Origin: Microlunatus parietis
Lineage (GTDB): Bacteria; Actinomycetota; Actinomycetes; Propionibacteriales; Propionibacteriaceae
Direction of reading: 5' to 3'
DNA: 64,000 bases
Assembly (NCBI RefSeq): GCF_013407955.1
Contig: NZ_JACCBU010000001.1
Location: 1,364,001 to 1,428,000, forward strand
Part shown: piece by piece, positions 34,871 through 43,664 of the stretch
How positions within the stretch are numbered: position 1 is the first letter of the stretch
Layout of the letters: every line of letters begins with the position of its first letter
Notes under the pieces: model-generated
Databases searched by the model: none
Seen by the model: the letters and a program-made list of their open reading frames with translations, nothing else
Told to the model about the DNA's origin: nothing
Translations under genes and position numbers: made by a program

Positions 34871-35368
34871 ATGGTCGAGCTCGGTCCCAGCCTGCCGCTC
34901 ATCGTCGTCGCCGCGCTGACCGCGGTCGGCTGTGGCATCGTCTCCGGCGCCTTCTTCGCCTTCTCCACGTTCGCGATGCAGGGCATCGCGGCGCTGGAGA
35001 CGCCGGCCGCGGTGCGGGCGATGCAGTCGGTCAACGTGGCGGCGGTCCGGCCGCCGCTGATGATCGCCCTGTTCGGCACGGCGGTGCTCAGCATCGTCAT
35101 GATCATTCTCGGCGTGCTCGGCCTCGGCCAGGGCCACGGCTGGTGGTTCCTGATCGGCGGATTGCTCTACCTGATCGGCAATCCGGTGCTGACGATCGTC
35201 TACAACGTGCCGCGCAACAATGCCCTGGCCGCGGTCGACCCGGACACGCCCGAGGCGGCCGAGGTGTGGCAGCGCTATCAGCGCGAGTGGGTGCCGGCCA
35301 ACACGGTCCGCTCGGTCACCGCCGCCCTCGCCGCGGCACTGATGATCATCGGGCTCGCCGTCTCCTGA
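34871..35368 (+). CDS. DUF1772-family small membrane protein
   Basis: This 165-residue protein has four hydrophobic helices. The pattern GAFFAFSTFAMQGIAAL, NVPRNNALAAVDP and W-x-x-Y-x-x-EWVPAN-VR is typical of DUF1772 (anthrone-oxygenase-like) proteins. Function is unknown in bacteria. GGGAGGATCC precedes the ATG. It does not look connected to glycan use. Confidence 0.82.
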   Translation: MVELGPSLPLIVVAALTAVGCGIVSGAFFAFSTFAMQGIAALETPAAVRAMQSVNVAAVRPPLMIALFGTAVLSIVMIILGVLGLGQGHGWWFLIGGLLYLIGNPVLTIVYNVPRNNALAAVDPDTPEAAEVWQRYQREWVPANTVRSVTAALAAALMIIGLAVS

Positions 35369-35408
35369 CCGGCCTCAGCCGAACCCGTCGCCCCTCGAAC
35401 CGCACCCG

Positions 35409-35425
35409 GAGCCTCGCGGAGGCTC
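35409..35425. terminator. Hairpin terminator between convergent genes
   Basis: GAGCCTC-GCG-GAGGCTC is a perfect 7-bp stem with a 3-nt loop, placed between the DUF1772 stop (35368) and the sulfatase stop (35424-35426), which it touches. Suitable as a bidirectional terminator; no T-tract. Confidence 0.55.
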
Positions 35426-36896
35426 AGCCGAATCCGCCGACGCCGCGGGACCGGTCGAATTGATGGACCCGGGTCAACGGCCATTCCTGGTACGGGAACG
35501 TCCGCAGCTCGTCGCCGTCGAACGCCGCGTCGACCCCTTCCTCGCGGAGCCGGTCGGTCAGCAGCGCGGTGAGCCGGTCGGCCTCGCCGGCCCGCTCCGC
35601 CTGCAGCGGCTTGATCTCGTCGGGGTCGGCGGCAAGATCGAAAAGCAGTCGGTGACCGCCGTTGGCGAGCCAGATCAGCTTCAGGTCGCCGGTCCGGACC
35701 ATCGCCTTGAACCGTCGGCTGCCGGGCCGGCCGTGGTAGCCGAACAGCGCGTCCCGGGGCGCTGCCGTACCGTCGAGCAGGCCGAGCAGATCGCTGCCCT
35801 GGCGGAGTTCCGGCGCTCCGGCCGCCGACGTCGCCAGCCCGAACAGGTCGGTCAGGCAGGCCAGTTCCGAGCGATGATCACCGGGCGCGATCCGGCCCGG
35901 CCAGGAGATCAGGAACGGCACCCGGGTCGCCGCCTCGAAGAAGCTCTCCTTCTGCCAGCCGTGATGATCACCGAGCAGGTCGCCGTGATCGGCGAAGAAG
36001 CAGATCACGGTGTTGTCGGCGTCCGGTCTTCGCTCGACGGCGTCCAGCAGGTCGCCGAGGCAGGCGTCGATGTAGCTGATCTCGCCGTAGTAGCGGGCCC
36101 GCAGCGCCCGGGCCCGGTGCGGGTCGACGTCCTCGGCGTAGACCAGGTGATTCATCCAGGGCAGATGTTGATCAAGGTGATCGACGGCAAGATCGCCGAG
36201 CACCGGGTCCGGCATCCGGTCCGGATCGTAGCGCCGGTTGTACGGCAGCGGCGGCGCGAACGGCGGATGCGGCCCGATGTAGGACACGAAGCCGAACCAC
36301 GGCCGGCCGTCATCTTGATCAAGAAGCCCGATCGCCTCCCGGGTGGCCCACGCCTCGACCGTGCAGTCGGCCGGCAGCGGGCTGAGCTGCGGCATGTAGT
36401 ACATGTCGGTCCGCTCCCCCATCAACGCCTCGAGCCAGTCGTGCTCGGGATGCTCGGCGGCGATCCAGGCCGCGTAGGCGTCCCCGGCCCGTTGCGCCGG
36501 CGACTCGTACAGCTCCTCGCTGTGCCGCTGCACCTGGAAGCCGACCGGCGCGTCCCACGGCGTGGTGTGGAACTTGCCGACGCCCCAGGTGCGGTAGCCG
36601 AATCCCGCCATCGTCTCGGCCAGGTAGGGACCGCACCGGTCCCGGATCGCGGCATGCGCGCCGTCCGGCATCGTGTTGTCGTAGAGCCCGGTCCGGGTCG
36701 GTTCACTGCCGCTGCGCAACGTGTACCGGGCCGGAACGCAGACCGGGCAGGTCGAATAGGCGTTGTCGAAGATCGCACCGCGGGCCGCGAGCCGATCGAG
36801 GTTCGGTGTCGCGAGGTCGGGGTTGCCGAGCGACGCGATCGTGTCGAAACGCTGCTGGTCGGTCATCACGAACAGCACGTTCGGCCGGTCCGCCAT
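35424..36896 (-). CDS. Type I sulfatase, cluster 3 (distal)
   Basis: This 490-residue sulfatase has C-V-P-A-R with Cys at 53, MTDQQ metal ligands near 11-15 and CFFADHGDLLGDH. No signal peptide. ATG 36894-36896 was chosen for the AAGGGGAG just upstream; an in-frame GTG (36912-36914) overlaps the previous stop as GTGA and is the alternative. It is the last gene of operon 3. Similar in length to the other sulfatases but with a distinct C-terminus ending in a Gly-rich tail. Confidence 0.9.
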   Translation of the reverse strand: MADRPNVLFVMTDQQRFDTIASLGNPDLATPNLDRLAARGAIFDNAYSTCPVCVPARYTLRSGSEPTRTGLYDNTMPDGAHAAIRDRCGPYLAETMAGFGYRTWGVGKFHTTPWDAPVGFQVQRHSEELYESPAQRAGDAYAAWIAAEHPEHDWLEALMGERTDMYYMPQLSPLPADCTVEAWATREAIGLLDQDDGRPWFGFVSYIGPHPPFAPPLPYNRRYDPDRMPDPVLGDLAVDHLDQHLPWMNHLVYAEDVDPHRARALRARYYGEISYIDACLGDLLDAVERRPDADNTVICFFADHGDLLGDHHGWQKESFFEAATRVPFLISWPGRIAPGDHRSELACLTDLFGLATSAAGAPELRQGSDLLGLLDGTAAPRDALFGYHGRPGSRRFKAMVRTGDLKLIWLANGGHRLLFDLAADPDEIKPLQAERAGEADRLTALLTDRLREEGVDAAFDGDELRTFPYQEWPLTRVHQFDRSRGVGGFG

Positions 36897-36910
36897 GGGT
36901 CTCCCCTTCC

Positions 36911-38269
36911 TCACCGCGCCGGCAGCAGCCGGGCGCGGTCGCCCCGCAGGGCGGCTTCACGGGCGTTCCAGGCCTCGACCATGCCGACGTGCTCGAGCAG
37001 CCGGTCCGCGGGCAGGAACTGATCTTCGGCCGCGGCCAGCAGCGCAGCGAGCTCGGCGTCCGCCGTGGCGACCCGAGCGGCGGCGTCCGGCGCCTCGACC
37101 AGGTTGTCCTGCTGCCACGGGTCATTCCGGTCGTCGTAGAGCAGCCAGGGCCGGCCGTCGACCGTCCGCGCGTACGTCACGTCCTCGGTGATCAGGCCGC
37201 GCCACTCCCCGATCCCCTGATCGAAGCCGTTGTCGCAGCTGACCCAGTTGCCGATGATCACCTCGTCACGCAGCCGAGCGCCGGCGCGAAGTCGATCACT
37301 GAGGTCCTGCCCGTCGGCGCCCACCGGCGGCAGCCCGGCCAGGCCGAGCAGCGTCGGCGCGAGGTCGGTCAGCCCGAACAGCCCGTCCGGCCGGGACGCC
37401 GGGATGCCGGGACCATTGATCACCAGCGGCACCCGGACCGCCTCCGCATAAGGGCTCTGCTTGGCCCGGAGGCCGTGCGCGCCGAGCAGGTCGCCGTGAT
37501 CGGAGCTGACGACGATGATCGTGTTCTTGCGCAGCCCGAGCCGGTCCAATTCGGCGACGATGCGGCCCAACTCGGCGTCGACCGCGGTGATCGCGCTCCA
37601 GTAAAGGCTCAACGTGTCCCGCTGCTCGGCGGTGTCCGCGGTGTTCGGCGGTACGGTTGCGGCGGCGGGGTCGTAGCAACGGAGGCGTTCCGGGACCGAG
37701 TCGTACGGGTCGTGCGGCGGGTTGTACGAGACCATGAGGAAGAACGGCTCGGATCCCTGCCGGGACAGGAACTCCAGCGCGAGATCGGTGTGCACCTTCG
37801 GCTCGTACCCGGAGAAGTCGATCTTGGTGTCCGGCCCGGTGTAGTAGTGCCCGTCGACGTGATCATGGGAGCAGTCGACGCCGACCCAGTGCTCGATGCC
37901 CGGCCGGGCGGCCGGCGGCACCCACTTGTCCCGGGGCAGCCCGGCCAGGTGCCACTTGCCGATCCAACCGGTCCGATAGCCGGCAGCGGCGAGCGCCGTG
38001 CCGAGCGTCGGCAGCTCCGTCGGCAGCGGCAGGTCGTTCGCGACGACGCCGTGCCGGTGCGGCAGCGAGCCGGTGACCAGGCTGGCCCGGCTCGGCCCGC
38101 AGATCGGCGCGTTGGACCGCGCACCGGCAACCGCCGCGCCGGTCTCCGCCAGCCGGTCCAGATGCGGGGTCCGGACCGCCGAGGTCTTGCCGCGATCATC
38201 GTCCAGCCAGCCCTGGTCCTGGCCGCGCCACTGGTCGGCCAGCACCAGGACGACGTTGGGCCGGGTCAC
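36911..38269 (-). CDS. Type I sulfatase, cluster 3 (proximal)
   Basis: This 452-residue sulfatase has the motif C-G-P-S-R with Cys at 57, the variant metal stretch LADQWRG (11-16) and SSDHGDLLGAH. It belongs to a different subfamily from the other three (ADQW instead of TDQQ/TDQH). The GTG start overlaps the binding-protein stop (GTGA). Cytoplasmic by lack of signal, so it would act after uptake. Confidence 0.9.
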   Translation of the reverse strand: MTRPNVVLVLADQWRGQDQGWLDDDRGKTSAVRTPHLDRLAETGAAVAGARSNAPICGPSRASLVTGSLPHRHGVVANDLPLPTELPTLGTALAAAGYRTGWIGKWHLAGLPRDKWVPPAARPGIEHWVGVDCSHDHVDGHYYTGPDTKIDFSGYEPKVHTDLALEFLSRQGSEPFFLMVSYNPPHDPYDSVPERLRCYDPAAATVPPNTADTAEQRDTLSLYWSAITAVDAELGRIVAELDRLGLRKNTIIVVSSDHGDLLGAHGLRAKQSPYAEAVRVPLVINGPGIPASRPDGLFGLTDLAPTLLGLAGLPPVGADGQDLSDRLRAGARLRDEVIIGNWVSCDNGFDQGIGEWRGLITEDVTYARTVDGRPWLLYDDRNDPWQQDNLVEAPDAAARVATADAELAALLAAAEDQFLPADRLLEHVGMVEAWNAREAALRGDRARLLPAR

Positions 38270-39615
38270 GCCTGGAACTCCTGCGGGTCGACCTCGCCGC
38301 TCTTCACCGCGGCGTCGTAGGCGGCCTGCATCCGCTGCTGCATCGAGGACAGCGCCGGCCCGAGGTCGGCGGCCGGGTCGAGCAGCAGCTTCTCGATCGT
38401 CTGGTCGACCTTCTCGCCGTCGACCTGGAGCAGCCCTCCTGGCGTCTTCGGCCACTGGCGATCAAGGTCGGCCGGCCGGAACTGCTGCAGGAACGCGTTG
38501 TCCTTGATCGCGGCCGAGTCCCAGACCTCGTCGTTGATCGGCGGTGCGGCCTTGGCGGCCAGGGCCTCCTGGATGCCGTCGCCGACCATCACCTGGAACA
38601 CCTTCGCCGCCTGCTCCGGGTGCTTGCTGGTCGACGAGATCGCGTACGGGTAGCCGGCGTTCATCGGTGACCGGACCAGCTGCTGACCGTCCGGTACCGG
38701 CAGCGGCACCGCCACGGCGGAGACGTTGCTCTTCAGGTCGGCCAGGGAGGAGACGATCGCGCTGCTGGCCAGGTGCATTCCGGCCTCGCCCTTGCCGAAG
38801 GCGTTTGCCGCGACGTCGCCGGTCAGCGTCGCCGCGCCCGGGTAGGCCGTCTTGTCGGTGATCATGGCCCGGTAGAGCTCGATGATCGGGGCGTACTTCT
38901 CGGACTCGTACTTCTGCGCCGCCGCGTCGAACAGCCCGAACTGGGCCAGCGACTCGTCGCCGGCCATCAACGGGATGTCGACGCTCCACTGCCGGAAGCC
39001 GGTCGCCTTGATCGGGATGATCACGCCGAACGCGTCGCCGCCGCCGGCCTTGGTGATCTTGGCCGCCGCTTCGCGTACCTCCGTGAACGTCGTCGGTGGC
39101 GCCGCGGGATCCAGCCCGGCCTTCTCGAACAGCTCGGTGTTGATCACCATCCGGTTGGTGAAGGCCGTCGTCGGCACCGCGAACGGCACGCCGCCCCAGA
39201 CCAGTTCGCTGTTCTTCTGGTGGTACGGGGCCGCCCGCTCCAGCACCGCTTGGTCGACCAGGTCGGGCAGCGGCAGCACCCAGCCGGCGGCGACGAACGC
39301 GCCGAGCTGGGACGACGGGCTGTGGAACAGGTCGGGCGCCCGCTTGGTCTGGAAGCCGACCCGGACGATCTCCTCGTACTTGTCGGTCGCCTGCGGCTCG
39401 TACTGGACGGTGATGCCGAGCTCGGCGCCCTCCTTGCCGTTCCAGGCCTGGAAGAACTCCTGGCGGGCCTTGGCGTGGGCGCCGGCCCGGTCCCAGACGA
39501 CCACGGTGGCGGGGCCGCCGGACGTGCCGGTCGGCGAGCCGCTACAGCCGGCGGCGGCCAGGCCGGTCGCGGCCAGGCCGCCGAGGAAGCCACGGCGGGT
39601 GAAGGATGCAGTCAT
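38266..39615 (-). CDS. Extracellular sugar-binding lipoprotein, cluster 3
   Basis: This 449-residue family 1 binding protein has twin arginines (FTRRGFLGG) and a lipobox AAGC with Cys at 24. It lies unusually late in its operon, after both permeases and the DUF624 gene; start and stop overlap both neighbours by 4 nt. It delivers the substrate to the cluster 3 permeases. Ligand unknown; two sulfatases follow it directly. Confidence 0.9.
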   Translation of the reverse strand: MTASFTRRGFLGGLAATGLAAAGCSGSPTGTSGGPATVVVWDRAGAHAKARQEFFQAWNGKEGAELGITVQYEPQATDKYEEIVRVGFQTKRAPDLFHSPSSQLGAFVAAGWVLPLPDLVDQAVLERAAPYHQKNSELVWGGVPFAVPTTAFTNRMVINTELFEKAGLDPAAPPTTFTEVREAAAKITKAGGGDAFGVIIPIKATGFRQWSVDIPLMAGDESLAQFGLFDAAAQKYESEKYAPIIELYRAMITDKTAYPGAATLTGDVAANAFGKGEAGMHLASSAIVSSLADLKSNVSAVAVPLPVPDGQQLVRSPMNAGYPYAISSTSKHPEQAAKVFQVMVGDGIQEALAAKAAPPINDEVWDSAAIKDNAFLQQFRPADLDRQWPKTPGGLLQVDGEKVDQTIEKLLLDPAADLGPALSSMQQRMQAAYDAAVKSGEVDPQEFQA

Positions 39616-40244
39616 CGTTGAACCTCATCTCGGGGTGCGAGCGCACTCGCGCGGTCGTGGAGCATGATCGAAAGGCTGGCGACGGCGGCCGGGACGGCGA
39701 GCGCCAGCAACGGGCCCAGATAGGGCACTCGGGTGAACAGCAGGACGGCGGCGGCCCCGGCGATCAGCACCGCGGTCGCGCCGGTCACGGCCAGGTCGAT
39801 CCTGGTCAGGGCGAGCCGGTAGGCCGTTTTGATCGCGGCGACGGTGCGGCCGGTCCGTTCGAAGATCACGAACGTCCAGGGGGCAAGCAGCAGCCAGGTG
39901 ACGCCGGCCAGGCTGCTGGTGATCAACACGACCCAGCTGTACGGCCCGCCCGGCGACGGGCCGAACAGGCCGATGATCACCAACGCCGCGGCACCGAGGT
40001 GACAGCCTGCCAGCGGCAGCGCCGGGAACAGGTGCCCGGTCAGGTAGCGCACGCTCTCGGCCGGGCTGAGCGACGCCTCGCCGCGGGCGTACCGACGTTG
40101 CTGGGTGATCAGCCAGAGCGTCGCCGCCGGCATGGTGATCACCGGCAGGCACAACAGCGCCCAGCAGCAGCTGGTCCAGGCCCAGTGCCACCAGCGGGAC
40201 CAAGCCCGGAGCAGGGCGCCGTCGGGCGCGAAGACCGCGTTCAT
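39612..40244 (-). CDS. DUF624 (YesL-like) membrane protein
   Basis: This 210-residue protein has five to six hydrophobic segments and the DUF624 pattern WTSCCWALLCLPVITMPAAT near 28-47. YesL-type proteins recur in CUT1 operons for complex plant glycans, but their role is not known; they may assist the importer. It overlaps the permease stop and the binding-protein start by ATGA on both sides, so it is tightly bound into operon 3. Confidence 0.85.
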   Translation of the reverse strand: MNAVFAPDGALLRAWSRWWHWAWTSCCWALLCLPVITMPAATLWLITQQRRYARGEASLSPAESVRYLTGHLFPALPLAGCHLGAAALVIIGLFGPSPGGPYSWVVLITSSLAGVTWLLLAPWTFVIFERTGRTVAAIKTAYRLALTRIDLAVTGATAVLIAGAAAVLLFTRVPYLGPLLALAVPAAVASLSIMLHDRASALAPRDEVQR

Positions 40245-41182
40245 CCCTTCACCGACCCCTCGGTCCAGCCGCGGACGAAGTGGCGCTGCAGCAGCACGAA
40301 GATCACCACGATCGGCACCAGCGCCAGGTTCGCCCCGGCCAGGACGGTGTTGTACGGCGTCATGCCCTCCGCGGCGTCGTACTGCAGCGCGCTGACCCCG
40401 ACCACGAGGGTGCGCAGATCGGGCGCGGCCAGCGAGAAGACGAGCGGCACCTGGTAGTTGTTCCAGGACGCCTGGAAGCCCAGGATCACCGTGGTGGCGA
40501 GGATCGGCCGCATCAGCGGGAACGTCACCCGCCAGTAGGTGCCGAACAGGCCGCACCCGTCCACCCGGGCGGCGTCCTCCATCTCGGTGCCGAGCCCGAT
40601 CACGAACGCCTTGATCAGGAAGATGTGCACCAGCATGATGCCGGCCAGCTGGACCAGGGCGATGCCGAGCAGGTTGTCCAGCCCGAGCGCCTCGGCGATC
40701 ACGTACTGCGGATAGAGGGTGGCGGTGGTCAGCCCGACGAAGAGGGTGCCGACGTAGAGCCCCTCGAGCAGCCGCTGCCCGCGCAGTTGCCGGCGGGCCA
40801 GCACGTACCCGGTCATGCTCGAGGCGAGCGTGTCCAGCACCACCACGAGTGCCGTGACGATCAGGCTGTTCAGGAAGTAGCGGGAGAAGTTCGCCGTGGT
40901 CCAGGCCTGGGCGTAGGTCCCCCATTCCCAGACCCGCGGCAGGATTCCGCCGTTCCGGCTGAGGATCTGGTCCAGCGGCGACACCGACGCCAGCAGCCCG
41001 AAGATCAACGGCGAGATCATGATCAACGCGGCACCGATCAAGATCACCTGGAGCAGGACGGCGAGCGGGCGGACCCGCTTGCTGCGGCGTCTGCCGGGTC
41101 GGAACGTCGACTGAACCTGTCGAAGCCCCTCGGACCCGCCCTGCGACAGGCGCTGGGGGCGCGTGGTCTCCGGAGCGGTCAT
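40241..41182 (-). CDS. Carbohydrate ABC transporter permease (MalG-type), cluster 3
   Basis: This 313-residue permease has six helices and an EAA loop (MEDAARVDGCGLFGTYW). The cytoplasmic leader of about 35 residues is partly encoded by repeat-like DNA (41111-41125 and 41140-41159), giving RLSQGGSEGLRQVQS; this is the third permease with such a terminus. Start and stop overlap both neighbours by 4 nt. Confidence 0.92.
   Translation of the reverse strand: MTAPETTRPQRLSQGGSEGLRQVQSTFRPGRRRSKRVRPLAVLLQVILIGAALIMISPLIFGLLASVSPLDQILSRNGGILPRVWEWGTYAQAWTTANFSRYFLNSLIVTALVVVLDTLASSMTGYVLARRQLRGQRLLEGLYVGTLFVGLTTATLYPQYVIAEALGLDNLLGIALVQLAGIMLVHIFLIKAFVIGLGTEMEDAARVDGCGLFGTYWRVTFPLMRPILATTVILGFQASWNNYQVPLVFSLAAPDLRTLVVGVSALQYDAAEGMTPYNTVLAGANLALVPIVVIFVLLQRHFVRGWTEGSVKG
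41111..41159. repeat. Degenerate dispersed-repeat pair in a permease leader
   Basis: CTGAACCTGTCGAAG (41111-41125) and a diverged inverse copy, CCCTGCGACAGGCGCTGGGG (41140-41159), lie within the N-terminal codons of the MalG-type gene. Confidence 0.6.
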
Positions 41183-42120
41183 GCCGCGGTCCTCCCGCTC
41201 CGGCTCAGGCGCAGGTAGGCCACCGAGATGATGCCGACGACCACGCTGGCGCTGATCCCCAACGCGGCCGCGTACCCGATCTGGGGCACGGCTTCCGGCT
41301 CGAAGAAGAACCGGTAGAGGTAGGTGAACATCACCTCGGTGCTGCCCGCCGGCCCGCCATCGGTGAGCGTCTTGACCAGGTCGAAGCTGCGCAGCGTGCC
41401 GATGATCGAGATCAAGATCACCACCCGGGTGACCGGCGCCAGCATCGGCATCACGATGTGCCGCAGCGTCGCCCAGTGCCCGGCGCCGTCCAGCGCGGCG
41501 CTCTCCAGGAGTTCGTTCGGGATCGTCATCATGCCGGCGAAGAAGAGCAGCAGGTTGATCCCGAGGTGGGCCCAGACCGCGACGCCGATCAGGCTGCCGA
41601 GCGCGCTGCCGGCCTCGCCGAGGAACCGTACCGGCGCCTCGAGCAGGCCCGACCCGGTGAGCAGCTGGTTCACCGGCCCGCCGGTCTCCCGGAGCAGGAA
41701 GACGAAGATGATGCCGATGATCGCCGGCGACAGCACGTGCGGCAGGAAGAAGATCGTCCGGTAGAACGTGCCGCCGCGGACGCCGCGGAAGAAGACGTAC
41801 GCCAGCAGCAGGGCCAGCGGGATCTCGATGATCAACCGGCCGAACCCGAACTTCAGCGTGTTCAGCACCGCGTCCCACCACTGCTCGTCGCCGGCCATCC
41901 GCTGATAGTTGGCCGGCCCGGTGAACTGCGGTGCCGAGAATCCGTTCCAGCGTTGAAAACTGAACCACAGCAGCCAGCTGATCGGCAGCAGCGCGAAGGC
42001 GACGTACGGCAGCAGGCTGGGCACCAGCATCGCGTACCCGACCCGGTCCTCGCGACGGTGCCAACGGGCCCGCCGCACCGGTGATCGACGGGCGGCGTCG
42101 GAGCTGGCTTCCGGAGACAT
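41179..42120 (-). CDS. Carbohydrate ABC transporter permease (MalF-type), cluster 3
   Basis: This 313-residue permease has six helices and an EAA loop (NELLESAALDGAGHW). It is the first structural gene after the LacI operator and is followed by five genes with 4-nt overlaps or short gaps. No ATPase gene is in the cluster. Confidence 0.92.
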   Translation of the reverse strand: MSPEASSDAARRSPVRRARWHRREDRVGYAMLVPSLLPYVAFALLPISWLLWFSFQRWNGFSAPQFTGPANYQRMAGDEQWWDAVLNTLKFGFGRLIIEIPLALLLAYVFFRGVRGGTFYRTIFFLPHVLSPAIIGIIFVFLLRETGGPVNQLLTGSGLLEAPVRFLGEAGSALGSLIGVAVWAHLGINLLLFFAGMMTIPNELLESAALDGAGHWATLRHIVMPMLAPVTRVVILISIIGTLRSFDLVKTLTDGGPAGSTEVMFTYLYRFFFEPEAVPQIGYAAALGISASVVVGIISVAYLRLSRSGRTAA

Positions 42121-42160
42121 CCCCGTCCCCTCCTCGTTCGATGATCGATCCGGCGGCCAA

Positions 42161-42176
42161 TTTAGATCGATCTAAA
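42161..42176. promoter_or_regulatory. Perfect 16-bp LacI-type operator
   Basis: TTTAGATCGATCTAAA is an exact palindrome with a central CG, the hallmark of LacI-family sites. It lies 41 bp upstream of the cluster 3 permease start and 43 bp after the LacI stop. Being AT-rich in a 70% GC region it stands out strongly. The upstream LacI protein is the expected ligand. Confidence 0.8.
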
Positions 42177-42218
42177 CACGGGCGTCAAGTGTCGCCGCGA
42201 ACTCTCGGAGGATGAGAA

Positions 42219-43244
42219 TCAGGCGCAGCCGCAGGAGACCCGGGCGTGCACCTTCGGCGCCGGCGGCCGCCGGCTCCCCTTCGCGGGCAGGCCCATCTCG
42301 TCGAGCAGCACCCGGGCGCAGACCCGACCCAGGCCGACCGGATCGGTGGCGATGCTGCTGATCGGCGGGTTCCACATCGCCGACTGGTGCAGGTCGTCGA
42401 TGCCGAGCACCGAGACCTCCGGACTTCCATGATCACCAAGCGCGCGGACCAGGCCGTAGGCGACGTTGTCGCTGTGGCACAGCACGCCGTCGGGCGGACG
42501 GACGCCGGCGGCGAGCAACTCCCCGGCCCGCCGGTACGCGGCGTCGGCGGACGCCTCGACCGGCTCCGACCACACGGCATCCCAGTCAACGTGGGCCTTG
42601 CTCGAGGCCCGGCGGAACGCGCGCAGCCGGCCGACCCGCGGCGACGCCAGCGGATCGCCGCCGAAGTAGGCCACCCGGCGGCAGCCGTGCACCTCGATCA
42701 GGTGCCGGGCGCCGAGCCGGCCGATCGCTGCCTCGTCGGTGCCGACGAACGGCAGCCCGACCCCCTCGATGTCACGGAGCAGGGTCACCGTCGGCAGATC
42801 GCTGCGCCGGATCACCGCAAAATGCTCGGGTCCGGAGGTGATCGCCGGAATCGTCACTACGCCGGCCGCACGGTGCTCGACCAGGGAACGCAGGATCTGC
42901 TCCTGCAACTCGAGCCGGTCCACCGTGTTGGCGATCATGACGAAGAACCCGACCTCGCCGAGCACCTCCTGGACACCGAGCGAGACCTCGCCGACGAACG
43001 GGTTCATCACGTCGGGCATGACGAGCCCGACCAGGTCATTGCGCTGCGTGCGCAGGTTGGCCGCCGCCTGGTTGTAGACGTAGCCGAGCCGCTCGGCCTC
43101 CGCCAGCACCGCGGTCCGGGTCGTCGCCGACACCAGCGGGCTGTTCCGCATCACCAGCGACACGGTCGCCCGGGAGACGCCGAGCGAGTCCGCGACGTCG
43201 ATCATCCGGACCCGCCGCCCGCCGGACCGCCCCGTCCCTTGCAT
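42219..43244 (-). CDS. LacI-family transcriptional regulator, cluster 3
   Basis: This 341-residue repressor has the LacI HTH (RMIDVADSLGVSRATVSLVM, near 13-32), the hinge helix with NQAAANLRTQ, and a periplasmic-binding-like sensor domain. The Cys-rich C-terminus (VSCGCA) is unusual. It is read in the same direction as the sulfatase operon and sits directly upstream of its operator, so it probably represses that operon until a glycan-derived sugar binds. Confidence 0.92.
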   Translation of the reverse strand: MQGTGRSGGRRVRMIDVADSLGVSRATVSLVMRNSPLVSATTRTAVLAEAERLGYVYNQAAANLRTQRNDLVGLVMPDVMNPFVGEVSLGVQEVLGEVGFFVMIANTVDRLELQEQILRSLVEHRAAGVVTIPAITSGPEHFAVIRRSDLPTVTLLRDIEGVGLPFVGTDEAAIGRLGARHLIEVHGCRRVAYFGGDPLASPRVGRLRAFRRASSKAHVDWDAVWSEPVEASADAAYRRAGELLAAGVRPPDGVLCHSDNVAYGLVRALGDHGSPEVSVLGIDDLHQSAMWNPPISSIATDPVGLGRVCARVLLDEMGLPAKGSRRPPAPKVHARVSCGCA

Positions 43245-43315
43245 CGCTCACCTCCAACGAATCCTGCGCGGCCCGAAGCATAACCGTCGCGCCCCGACCA
43301 CCCCGGAATCCGCGG

Positions 43316-43654
43316 TCAGGACTCCGAGCGTGGCGCGTACATGATCACGATCACCCCGGCCAGGCAGATCAGCGCGCCGAGCACGTCCCAGCGGTCCGGC
43401 CGGAAGCCGTCGACGATCATGGCCCAGGCCAGCGAGCCGGCGACGAAGATCCCGCCGTACGCGGCCAGGATCCGACCGAAGTGCGGGTCGGGTTGCAGGG
43501 TGGCGACGAAGCCGTACAGGCCGAGGGCGATCACCCCGGCGCCGACCCAGAGCCAGCCCTTGTGCTCACGCAGTCCCTGCCAGACCAGCCAGGCGCCGCC
43601 GATCTCCGCCACCGCGGCCAGCAGGAAGAGCCCGATCGAGCGAAGAATGATCAT
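43316..43654 (-). CDS. YnfA/UPF0060-family membrane protein
   Basis: This 112-residue protein has four helices and the family phrases [33 protein letters not shown] and PDRWDVLGA. YnfA proteins are small SMR-like membrane proteins with proposed efflux roles. It is the last of three leftward genes, with a 10-bp gap after a MerR regulator, so a metal or cation stress role is plausible. Confidence 0.88.
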   Translation of the reverse strand: MIILRSIGLFLLAAVAEIGGAWLVWQGLREHKGWLWVGAGVIALGLYGFVATLQPDPHFGRILAAYGGIFVAGSLAWAMIVDGFRPDRWDVLGALICLAGVIVIMYAPRSES

Positions 43655-43664
43655 GGAGCGAACT

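Noticed and set aside
32098..35106. Very long minus-strand frame (about 1000 codons) opposite sulfatase and secreted protein
   Set aside because: It is the antisense shadow of clear genes on the plus strand; no domain, no ribosome site.
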